A stretch of DNA of 64,000 nt, from NCBI GenBank assembly GCA_000349905.1, contig KB722736.1, positions 1,176,536-1,240,535 on the forward strand, in the 5' to 3' direction. The translations under genes and the position numbers were made by a program. A model generated the notes under the pieces. It was not told the origin of the DNA. It saw only the letters and a list, made by a program, of their open reading frames with translations, and did not search any database. Positions 11,871 through 21,824 of this stretch are shown in pieces (position 1 is the stretch's first letter; each line of letters starts with the position of its first letter). The stretch comes from Volvariella volvacea V23. Its lineage: Eukaryota > Basidiomycota > Agaricomycetes > Agaricales > Pluteaceae.

Positions 11871-14382
11871 TTACGAATCCTCCCTTGACCCATCGGGGGC
11901 ACCCATAATGGCGTCTCTCCTACTTTCTCCCCTTCTTGTAGCAGATAGAGGTGGTGGTGGTGGGCTACCGCCCCTGTGATCCGCCGAACCACTACTAGGT
12001 CTTGTGAGTTGCGATACAGAGGGAGAGGAAGAGGCAGATGGAGGCCCTTGTCTGCTGTGGGCGGCCGGTCTGTCTCTATCTCTCTCGGCATAAGTATTTC
12101 TCAAGCCCTTCCCATGAGATGAAGTCGCTGACGGCGGATGATAAGTCGAAGGACCATCACGCTCGCGCTGTGGAAGGGGAGGAGATTGTAAAGTGTAGGA
12201 ACCCCGGGACTGTGACGAAGACGAGGTACCGGGGCTTGTTTCTGAAGTGGACTGCTGCGACTGCGATCCCTGTGGTGGCGGAAGCTGTGATCGAGGAGGG
12301 TCCAGTCTAGATGCAGATGTTATCATGCGCCGTGAATCATAAGGGCTAGGTGACCCAGTGTCAGAGTCGGGGTGCATATCCCGCTCTCTCTCCCGACTCT
12401 CCCTCTCCCTGTCCCATGAGGAAGAAGCCCTAAGGGGTTCTGCAATTAACCGTGAAGAACCAGCTGGCGCGGGGGGAACCGGTGGGAAAGTATAGCTTTC
12501 CGTAGGCACCGAACTCAATCCGCCAACATTGGTTATAATCCCATTCTTCAGTGACGACCCAGGCATGGGTTTCGTCTGCCGCTTCGCAGTGTCGTAATGC
12601 CTTTGACCTGTAGCACTCCTCAAGGCATCTTCAAGCTCTTCTACCCGCCTTTGCAAGTCAACGATCTCCGAACGCATCTCCGACCTTATCCCAGCCACCT
12701 TCCTTTCTACCATAACTTCAATCATTTCATTTAGCTTCTCCTGCTGTTGGGTTAGTGATTGCATAAGGGCCTTTGAGCGTTGCAGCTGATCAGCAAGATA
12801 CTCTTTGAGCTGCTTTGAGTCGTGGAGTGCATCGTAAAATATTGCAAAGGGCTCCAAAAATTTCGACTTCTCTTCGGAATACCCTGGACGATGAAGGGAG
12901 CTTGGTGTGGGAGGAACGAGGGTTGATGAGATAGGCACAGATGCTGCAGGGGGTGATCTCCCGGATATATTTGAAATAGGCTGAGTTATGGCGGACGTAG
13001 AAGTAGTACGTTGCATTGAAAGCCGGGTGGGTGTCGGGGGCACATTACTTGCAACCCTGCGGACATTTTCTCCGCTGCTCAAGGCGGAAGGGAGCCGCGG
13101 GAGAGCCACGGTCAGTCGCCCCCCTGAAGAAAAGAGACCTTGCCCTGCGTGAGGAACCGGCGGAGCACTTTGAATTGCAGGTTGAAATTGGTCGGGTGTT
13201 TGATTCTCCCTTGGACTGATGAGGATGTCTGCGGGCTTTTTCTTTCCTTGTCCAATAATATTTGCACGACGACGAGCGAAACTGATGGAGGGGGGCAAGG
13301 GGCCACTACTTGAGGACTGGTCAGGAACCTGGTGCGACTGCTGGTTTATTGGGGATGGACTTGTGGGCCGGGCGGTTGGAGGAGGCTGGCCGGGGATATG
13401 ATTGATACGGCGGGCAAGTCCAGCATTTGGACTGCGGCGCAATGCGCGCGTGGAGGCAGGGGTCTGCTTAGATTGTGATAGGGCAGAGAGAGGCTGATTA
13501 CTTCGTTCGTCTATGGAACTTGAAAGTAATGAAGGACCGTTTCCAGGACCTGCGACAGGGGTTGCAACGCCTGTAACGCTACCCCTACGCTGCTCGATAA
13601 GGGCCTTTTGTTTCTGTTTTACTACGATCATGGATCGAACTTGCTCAAGAGCGTTTGGATCGTCGCGGCCAATGGTGAAACCCATAACAACAGGAGAGAT
13701 AGGAGTAGAGGTAGTTTGATCGACAGACACCCGCACATCTGTATTCAGCGGATGAGGGGCACCACTGATAGTTACGCGACGTTTCTTTGCAGGAGAAGGC
13801 AGAAGACTGGAGGGCGGAGGTGCACCCGAGTTGATATCTGGCGCGGGCATGCGATCTGAATCATGCCTGGCAGCGGTCGACGACTGTTGCTGCTGTTGCT
13901 GGGAGCCGGAAGCGAACGAGGGCGAGGGTTGCGGAGTCGGGGATGCCGAATGAATAGAATCGTGCTCGTGCTCCTCCTTTATCTGCACGGGGTGGGGGGA
14001 ATCACGGCTAGAAGTGTGAACAAGTCAGAGGTCTAAGTGAAGGCGCAGGGCAAGCGAACAAGAAAGCGTACTCGGAATCTGAGAGACCTTCGTCCTCGCG
14101 AGAATTGGAAGCGGCATCTGTCCTGGTACGCTTTTTACCAGCCAACTTGTGCGAAGAGGAATCATCAGCAGACGGGGGGCGGGAGCGGGGCTGGCTTGTG
14201 GGAGAGTTGACGCGATGGTTCTCAGCCAAAGAAAGACGTGTCTGGATGGGGGGCAGGGAGTTGCTCGAGGTTGAGATGCTGCCGAGGGACGAGGTGCTGA
14301 AGGCCTGGGCGAAGGAGGGCAAGGACTGGGTGACATGGGTGGCTATGCTGCTGGTGGTTGTGGTTGCATGGTTGGCAGACAT
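11871..14382 (-). CDS. Unassigned Ser/Pro-rich protein with central-to-C-terminal coiled coil, probably nuclear
   Basis: Two exons, 14072-14382 and 11871-14007, joined by a 64-nt intron (14008-14071), give 815 residues. I do not recognise the family. What is visible: basic clusters that could be nuclear signals (AGKKRTRTD near residue 88 and PAKKRRVTISG near residue 180), a six-Gln run, a short charged block VRSMIVVKQKQKALIEQRR, and a predicted coiled coil from LEPFAIFYDALHDSKQL through LQRRVEELEDALRSATG (about residues 500-590). The rest is low-complexity Ser, Pro and Gln sequence, ending in acidic/basic REREREDMH-like and GGSPPPPPL stretches. A start at MSANHATTT was chosen because upstream codons are proline/leucine-rich leader-like sequence. 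Composition suggests a regulatory or chromatin role; that is inference. Confidence 0.72.
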
Positions 14383-15170
14383 GGTGGGGAGGAGCAAGAG
14401 AGGCACGGGGAGAATTGGAGGGGGAAGGGGAAGGGAAAAGAGGAGGGAGGGGAGGGGGGCGGAGGATATAAGTGGGAAGGGAGTAGTCGGTGGTGGGCTG
14501 ATTGGAAATGTCGAGGAATGTTGTTGGTTGGAGGCAAAGGTGGACCTGGCCAAGCACGGGTTCTGGCCGGGGATGGAGTTAATTAAATCACTTGAACCAA
14601 ATAATCCTTCGATCACCCATCCCTACATTCGATTTAAAAGGTCAGATTATACAATCTACCTCTCAGTCCGCGCTCCAATCGAACGCGCTCGCCACCGTAC
14701 ATATCGCTGCACATGCATTCTAGCACCACCCCTAGCGTAGTTGTAGCACGCCAGTACCCTTGTGTCCCCCCCATTTATTCTGTCCCGTCCACACCTGCTT
14801 TCGTCCATGATCGGAAACACAACATTGCAGATCGCCCATGGACACAGCACCATGGATCCCACCTTCCTCCCAATTGGCCCCCGATTACGCAACACCGTCC
14901 TGGCGTCCACCGGCCCACTCTTGAACAGCACCATACTTGTCCACGGCTCCTGTCCTCCCCATGTATGGTCTCGAGTTCCATTGGAAACAAAAGAATCCTC
15001 ACGCCCGTGTACGTAGTACATATGTATCACCCACATTGCAAGACACGCGATCCATTTGCATCAAGTATGCACTAACCCCCTTCAGCCAGAAGCAAGAAAG
15101 CAAGCCGACAACACAGAACTGCTCCCAACGCAAGCACACTGCACCAGCTTGGCACACCACCAGCACCCAC
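14383..15170. other. Intergenic between the coiled-coil gene and RTT109
   Basis: About 790 bp with a pyrimidine-rich + strand (many CCCC and TCC runs). It must hold the promoter of the minus-strand gene starting at 14382 and the 3' end of RTT109. A TTATAT element lies about 80 bp upstream of 14382 on the minus strand. No gene is supported. Confidence 0.45.
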
Positions 15171-17495
15171 TCACGTCCTCTTTTTCTTCCTCCTCACAGT
15201 CAGCACCGTCACGCCAGGTCGTGCCCCCGTATTTTTGCTCGATCCACCATCGGCGGCGGCACCATTACCTGCCCCCCTCCCCATTCCCATATCTTTATCT
15301 CTTCCCGATACACCGTTCGTCCCATCGCTATTATTACTACCAACCACTAGACCCGGGTTGCAAACGCTAACCGATCCATATATGAATGACCGGTACGTCT
15401 CGAGCGACGTCACAGGTTCTTCAGGGTAGCATGATACTTGAACTCCTGCTCCTCGAGGACCGGCTTGTCCTAATGATCCTGCTGAAACACTGCCAAAACC
15501 AACAAAATCAGGTCCAATTCTCGCTTCATTACTCTCTTCTCCTCCATCTATGGTAACCGTCCTCGTTCTTACGCTTACGGTTGCGGCCACGCCCTTGCCG
15601 TGAGGTTGATGATAATCCTGATCCTGCTGCATATGGCCTGATTTATGTTCCTGCTCCGCATTTGGTCTTGCTGATTCCACTGGTCCATTCTGTGGCGGTG
15701 CACCCAACTTGACATTCGTTTCAGATTGTGATGACCTTGTTGGAAGCGGAAGGAGCGATGTCGGAATTATCACTGGACCAGGCTCTCTTCTACCTTCTTC
15801 CTTCAGCCCCGGGGGTGTTGATGCGGCCTTGTCCTCAGGTCCGATTCCCCGTATGTCAGATTCGGAAAACACAAGTGTTTCACGCGCAGCCTCCGTGTTT
15901 GAGGTTGGAGCTGCCTGATGCTGCGCGTGTTGATTATCGGATAGACTTGTACGTGAGCGATTAGATGTAGATGGCAAGGGCGATAATCCTTGACACAACC
16001 CGCGAATGGCACTTTCGAGCATCTCGGTGGACTTGATAGATCGTTCCGTCGTCGAAAATTCGAGCCCTGTCTGTAGTGAGGTCATAATCCGCTTATTGAC
16101 CTGTGAAGATACTTGACCAGGTTGGGGCAAGTGTATTGCGGCAGGAGTGGAGGAGGCTATTATCGAGGGTCCGTCCACTGCCATTGCATCCGCGTCGCTT
16201 AGCTTATCGCTCTTCTCGGGGTGGAGCTCTGAGGACAGCGCCATGATGAAGAAACCAGTAATTGCACCCGCTACACATTCCTGCCTGAATGACATCCTCT
16301 CCCAAAATTCATCAGGCCCAACCTGACACAGCTCCCCGATTGGTGGCTCATCCTTCTCGGCTCCGCCTGCTGACAACCTCTTTTTTGGTCTCTCCTTCTT
16401 CGTTGTACTTCTCGTCCCTTCAGGACTGGCGTTCACGTCCGAGTCCTGTCCATCCGGCGCGGGCGATTCAGCGCGAAGCCGCTTTCGCGCTGGCGATCGA
16501 ATCCCTTCTCCGTCCAAGGTCTTGATGTACGCGATCTCATCAATGAACCGCGCTTTCGGATCGTCATCGAACCAAGGGATGACATGCCCCAGATTCTTCT
16601 TCTGATTGGACTGCGGGCCGCCACCAGTAGTAATGGGAGGTTCCCGTGGGCATGGCAATGGGATTTCCGTCTGGGAGTAGGGGTGTCCATATTCCCATGC
16701 GACTTTGGGTGTGGCGGTGGTCTTCGATGACGATGGTAACGCGTATTTCAGGGATATAATTGCATCGTCCTCGCTGTATCCCGGTAGGATGTAGTGGAGC
16801 TTCAGAGCCTTAATCGGTGGCGCAATGTCTGGGCTGTTCCCCTGCGCCTTCTCCTTTCCCTTCCCAGCTCCTGCCCCTACCGATGGTTGTTGCTGTTGCT
16901 CCTTCAATATATCCTCCGCCACATCCGTCAAAACCCGTTTCCACCAAGCACACAGCTTGATATCCGACAAGACCTTTTTCTTTGGGTGTTCTGAGGAGTT
17001 TGGGAACAAGTATTGGTTCTGCGCACGGGCGAATAGGTGGATCCAGAAATTCTCAATGTTGGGTATCGGTCTCGTTTTGGGATTGGCGTAGTACTTGAGT
17101 AGGGTGCGCACGACGGTTGACGTCGGGGATGGGTGTTGGCCCTGGCCTGTTGAGTCGACTTTTGAAACGTAGAATATAGCACTGGAGGTCGATGGGATAG
17201 TGTACAAGCATGCCTCGACAGCTGTGACTAGGATCCTGGGCCCAAGTTCCGGCCCAGATTGGGAAGTTTCGCCATTGGGAGCTGGAGCATCTGAGGGCGA
17301 CTGCTCGGAGAGGAGGATGAGGATATCTTGGATATAAGTTCGTGGGCGTGGACGGGCGTAAGGAAATAGAGAATTATGCTTTCGTGGGGACGAGATGAGG
17401 ACGTGAATGTGGAAGGTTCTTGTACCAGGCAGCGTTGCGAGCGAGGCCAAGAGCGCGTCTCGCAGAGTCGGATTGATCGACTGTGGTGGCACCAT
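15171..17495 (-). CDS. RTT109: Histone H3-K56 acetyltransferase Rtt109 (KAT11)
   Basis: Single-exon frame of 774 residues. Rtt109 is the fungal-specific acetyltransferase that, with histone chaperones, acetylates newly made H3 at Lys56 during replication. The N-terminal part fits KAT11: LLASLATLPGTRTFHIHVL, then the conserved VTAVEACLYTIPSTSSAIFY, VDSTGQG, VVRTLLKYY, and further on DIKLCAWWKRVLTDVAEDIL. FWERMSFRQECVAGAITGFF near residue 405 fits the second conserved block of the family. A long insert with basic and Ser-rich sequence precedes that block. The C-terminal ~340 residues are low-complexity and end in a basic VRRKKKRT tail, which is longer than in yeast Rtt109 (about 436 residues). 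Start is the first Met, just ahead of the conserved fold. Confidence 0.93.
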   Translation of the reverse strand: MVPPQSINPTLRDALLASLATLPGTRTFHIHVLISSPRKHNSLFPYARPRPRTYIQDILILLSEQSPSDAPAPNGETSQSGPELGPRILVTAVEACLYTIPSTSSAIFYVSKVDSTGQGQHPSPTSTVVRTLLKYYANPKTRPIPNIENFWIHLFARAQNQYLFPNSSEHPKKKVLSDIKLCAWWKRVLTDVAEDILKEQQQQPSVGAGAGKGKEKAQGNSPDIAPPIKALKLHYILPGYSEDDAIISLKYALPSSSKTTATPKVAWEYGHPYSQTEIPLPCPREPPITTGGGPQSNQKKNLGHVIPWFDDDPKARFIDEIAYIKTLDGEGIRSPARKRLRAESPAPDGQDSDVNASPEGTRSTTKKERPKKRLSAGGAEKDEPPIGELCQVGPDEFWERMSFRQECVAGAITGFFIMALSSELHPEKSDKLSDADAMAVDGPSIIASSTPAAIHLPQPGQVSSQVNKRIMTSLQTGLEFSTTERSIKSTEMLESAIRGLCQGLSPLPSTSNRSRTSLSDNQHAQHQAAPTSNTEAARETLVFSESDIRGIGPEDKAASTPPGLKEEGRREPGPVIIPTSLLPLPTRSSQSETNVKLGAPPQNGPVESARPNAEQEHKSGHMQQDQDYHQPHGKGVAATVSVRTRTVTIDGGEESNEARIGPDFVGFGSVSAGSLGQAGPRGAGVQVSCYPEEPVTSLETYRSFIYGSVSVCNPGLVVGSNNSDGTNGVSGRDKDMGMGRGAGNGAAADGGSSKNTGARPGVTVLTVRRKKKRT

Positions 17496-18848
17496 GTAAA
17501 TCCAATTTCAAACCTGGTAAGAGCGCGAGCGCGAGCGCGGAGAAACCGTTGGGCCACTGGCAGTGGCACTGCGAGCTGCAGCAGAGTCTGAGGGATTCGT
17601 GAGAATTGCGGGCCCCACAACGCTTTTTGACCTCGAATGAATTGTGCTTCTATCCGCAGCTGATTAGCACACATCCGGACTGAGAACGTGCCACTTTATA
17701 CTCGAAGCACAAAGCTTGGGCAACTTCAACCAGATGTATCCGCACGCTGGAGGGATACGCTAGCATAAGCTCTGGCACATTGAGTACCCCCATTGGGTTG
17801 AGCACTCGGTCACAGTGTACAACCGATCATCGCAATGCCCTCATCTTGTTTCTCGTACACAGGCAAGATGGTCTATTCCACGGCCAGTTGAAATACTCAC
17901 AAAACCGAAAGGAACGGAGCACCGAGCACCTCCTAGGCCGCCTCGAGTACGGCAACGGCAAAGAGTACGTACGACGTTGGCCAGGTGGCCTGAAAACGAT
18001 CAAACCACTCTTTGTTCAAATTGCTTTTTATCGGAATATCCTACCTCCTGACAATGCGACGCTCAAGGGTGCCAACACGTTTAAGGGTCTGTGCCTCACC
18101 CATGAAACTTCTCCACATTTTTCCATGATTTGCAGTGCCATGCCTGGTACCTCTCTCTGATAATCGCTCCACAACCCAGGGACCTGACAATTCGGACTTC
18201 TATCTCAATCAGCATTAGGGACGCTAGATGACCCCAACAGAATTACCCCCAGCACCGTACGGTGCCGACCTATCCCAGCTCTGTCCAGGGATTTATAATT
18301 TTAGTGTACGTACATGCGTTCAGGTCAGAACGTGTACGAATGCCAATCGTTTCTCCGAGAACTATCTGGGACGTAGTTCTAAAAACGGATCTCCCTTCAG
18401 GATCACATCTCGTGCTCTGGCATGTGCTGTTTGGGAGGAAAGACATGAGGCCGCCGAACGTAATGCCCAATATCTGAGGAGTGCTTTGTCAAGCTTGAGA
18501 AATTTACAGAATTTTGATATCGTGTCGAGGTAAGCTGTACTGTTTAACCTATCGTGATTTAGTGAATAAAAATAGCCAGTCCCTCACTTGGGAAGTGTAA
18601 AGGTTCTGCACGCCAAGGCACAAAGGAAATGGGAGAACGGGGTACTAATTTTTGTGAGAGAATGGACGACATCGGAAATGAAAGCATAGTGGTGATAAAG
18701 GAGTGTAACCCGGGAGAGAGCAGTGAAACGCAAGTATGGGTGCCCTACACTGTGACAACTGTCGCAGAAACAGCCGTCATAGGTGTGGCAGACTATGAAC
18801 GTAACAACAGCACCCGATGAGCACACTAACACCCAACCTTCCGAGGAA
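17496..18848. other. Intergenic, no supportable gene
   Basis: 1.35 kb between RTT109 and the DUF6534 gene. Two + strand frames (17780-18160 and 18228-18533) have no domain I know and no clear promoter. A GAGCGC hexamer is repeated three times near 17520-17540, just upstream of RTT109. Confidence 0.4.
17694..17700 (-). promoter_or_regulatory. TATA box of RTT109
   Basis: TATAAAG on the minus strand, about 200 bp upstream of the RTT109 start codon. Spacing allows a 5' UTR of roughly 160 nt. Sequence match only. Confidence 0.45.
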
Positions 18849-21101
18849 TCACAAACATACCGAAGCCACGTAGTCCACTTTGGATACTGTTTGTGTGTGA
18901 ACATTGATGGAGAGTGGTGGCAAGACGTGTTTGAGGTGTCCATCCACACCAGTTTGGTGTGGTAGTTCGATATTGGGGTTGGAACTTCCTCTAAAGGGCG
19001 TTAGCTGTAGGAATGTTTCGTGTGGCGCTACCTTCTCGCGCAGTGAATCTCTGCTATTAAGGCTGTTTGTGGGGTGGACATGCGGTTTGGTTATTCTGAT
19101 GCAAGCTGCGGTGATTTGAAGCACTCACGCGGCTAAAAGTGAGTTCACGTAGACTCAAAAAACAATGCACGTTAGAAACGCTACGGTGCGAATTGTGAGA
19201 ATAACTTACATTTCCCGAGAATCCAGAAAAATGCAAGCCAAACGTAGTTTGTAGGCATGATGGCGAACTTGAAGTGTCTGCGTGTAAGTTGGGAATGCCT
19301 TAGGTCGACGTCATAGTGGGACTCACAGTGACCACGGAAGTGGATGCAATAACACTGTCCATATATCGGATTAACATCCCAGCTCATGAGAATTAATCAT
19401 CAGAGCACCTCGTTACGAGTCCAGTAGTCAAACTATATCCTATAAGCGTTGTTATCAATGAATCTGTGCTGTTAGATGGATGGTCCTGTTACACCACATT
19501 TAGCCGACGAAGTAACCGCGAACCTACCGCGAATATCCTGTCCGACTTTTCCATAGATAATAGCAAAGCGATCCGGCAATAATGATATCTGCAGCCGCAG
19601 CACTTCCCAAGCCTGCACTCGTGACCCACTAAAGAACAAAAACGCCACATTAGTTTCAGCTCCAGGAGTCGCTTTAATGAGAGATTGGATTTGAAATGTA
19701 CTAGACGATGAAACGCAAGGAGCCGCAATCCCTCGCAATACTCACGATCAATTTGCCAAATTTCGTGGTGTCTATTAATATGAATCTGCGGCCGCAAGCG
19801 CATTTGGGCGACAAGCACGAGGCCAGCGCGGGTGAAAGACACAAGGGTAGAATGACGTGGTCAAAGGGTTCGAACGGTCAGTTCAAACCCCGCGGGGAGG
19901 TAGACAGAGGTACTAACCCTTCTATCGTGAAAACTAGGAGGGAGGATTATAAGAAGTAAACGCAGCAGAGTCTATCGGTACGTTACCTATGCCTAACCCT
20001 GAATGTGATATCAATCGTTAGATCGGAAACGGTATCCAATAGGTGGAAGTAAGAGGGAACTTGCCAAAGTGCACACATGCCAGTAATATCTGTCCTTCTG
20101 TTAGGAACAATCCAATACTGGGCACCGCGCTCACTTACAATGACTGCAGTCAGGACATGGTTTCCTGACACTATGAAATTGATATGAGGATCTGTCATGG
20201 TCTTACGTGTAGCAGCAGAAAGCCTACTGATCCAGACGCGACGTGCGAAGAAACTAGACGTGTGTAGTGTCAGAATGTGCATTTCATCCAGCTAACAAGC
20301 TCACAACTCAACCAGCAGTCCAATTAAGCCCTGCAGGAGGGTCAGTCAATCCGCCCGAGGGGAAACGCTCTTGAAGACGCTTACATTACAGTCTGTTTGC
20401 AGCTGCAGGGGATCAGAGTGAGTCCCATGACTTATCGGGTGTCGAACTTGGTATAATCTTACATTCATACTCCTGGAAACTACAAATTACTTTACATTGA
20501 GGACCAGCTAAAATTCGATGCATACCATGTAGTCTTGTCCAGAGCCTTGGTATTTGCAAAATTTATGATTAAATACCTAAACTGTTTCAACGGAATCCAG
20601 AGTTTGTATGATAATAAAGCACACCAATATACGGAGATTGTGCACAATATTAGATGCGCAGTGTCAAGTAACCTGACACTCTCGTCAACAAACGAACCCT
20701 CCGTGCGAGGTTTCAATCGAACTAACCAGAGGAGGAAAACCTATTGAGCCGGATCAGAAAAAGTCACGAGCATACCGACGGGTTTACATGCCAGAAGCTT
20801 AATACCCATAGGGTCTCGAGGGTATTGCCTACAAACCCTCTATAAGTGCCGATTTGAAGTTACTATTAAGTAGGACGCTCACCTATAGTACAAATAACTG
20901 TAATTGTTGATCGGTATCAGAGTACTCGCTCGTGCATACTACTATGCACCTACGTTTGCAGCAAAGTTATTCCATACAGCCTACGCATCAAGTGATTAAC
21001 AGGGCTCTAAAAATATGAACAGAAACTTACACAGATCCTGCAACCAGCCCAATCAAAACACATCCATAGGTAAGATCCATCGAAGGCGCCAAGTTATCCA
21101 T
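18849..21101 (-). CDS. DUF6534-type seven-helix membrane protein
   Basis: Many short exons. The start at 21101 gives MDNLAPSMDLTYGCVLIGLV. Next come LYGITLLQT, a 15-nt exon (20883-20897) for YLYYR, QYPRDPMGIKLL, VRLLDTAHLILCTISVYW spliced to YLIINFANTKALDKTTW, and FFARRVWISRLSAATRK. Further down are LGSAAAADIIIAGSLCYYL, WKSRTGYS, SLITTLIGYSLTTGLVT, and FAIMPTNYVWLAFFWILGK. YVNSLLAALNSRDSLREK completes the conserved part, and a hydrophilic tail ends at 18849. This is the expected motif order of the large agaricomycete family DUF6534, whose function is unknown. Predicted plasma-membrane or endomembrane protein. Some internal exon borders (19740-20480) are unresolved. Confidence 0.85.
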
Positions 21102-21824
21102 TAGACCACCTCAAACGTCGACGCGCAGAGAGGGCGGGCAACACGTTGTGTGGTCTTGCTCATGCGCCCACATATTATAAGCATGAGTACCAATGGGAAG
21201 AAAGCATTCATGCAGCGTAGTCAAGGACTAGACAGTATGAGATCCTTAAGGATAGCCGATGGGGACGAGTAGAAGAAAAAGCAAATGTGACGACCGAAAG
21301 CTCCTCGGGCGAAGGTCTTTTGCACACGCTCGGAGCTTGTGAATCCTAAATAAAGAACTTTTTCTGTGACTAGTTCATCATTAAGCGCGGCTGGTGGTTC
21401 CGAGGACCGTATCTTTCCCATCCATGACCAGCTTAAGGTAAGTGTGAGATACCTAATGTCCCAATCCAAATATAAGCGCCCAGGAACGACCTCTTTGCGA
21501 GAGTGCTTTTCTATCAATGGTAAGTTGAGAAATACCTATAACAGCCACATCAACTGGCATGTCAGTGTTATCGGCTACTTTCTTCTATCTTAAGCCGAGA
21601 ATTGTGCCTGAATGTGCAAATGCAGCAAACGAATTCGGAGCAGTCGTGTTCTATTCTCTCGCGCAAATCATCAGCCTACATTATTACAGAACCAGAGAAA
21701 CGCACTGGTATTGGGAAGAGAGAAGGAAATTAAAATAAACTGTGAATATATGCTACACTTAGATGCCGTTGGGGGATGAGGTACAAACGAGGTACAAACG
21801 AGATGGGCGGCCGTCAGGGGGAAA
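21102..21824. other. Intergenic between DUF6534 gene and CUL1
   Basis: About 720 bp. A minus-strand frame at 21221-21517 (98 residues) has no recognisable domain. It should contain the DUF6534 promoter and the CUL1 3' UTR. Confidence 0.4.

Noticed and set aside
14105..14740. 211-residue + strand open frame
   Set aside because: It is antisense to the first exon of the coiled-coil gene and is made of codons forced by the proline/serine-rich opposite strand.
17519..17541. GAGCGC hexamer repeats as a mobile-element or CRISPR-like repeat
   Set aside because: Only three adjacent copies without spacers; a simple tandem repeat in the RTT109 5' leader.
21060..21110. Sequence on the minus strand resembling the start of a tRNA (TGGTCTAATGGATAACTTGG)
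   Set aside because: No matching T-arm or B box follows and acceptor ends do not pair. It is the start-codon region of the DUF6534 gene.
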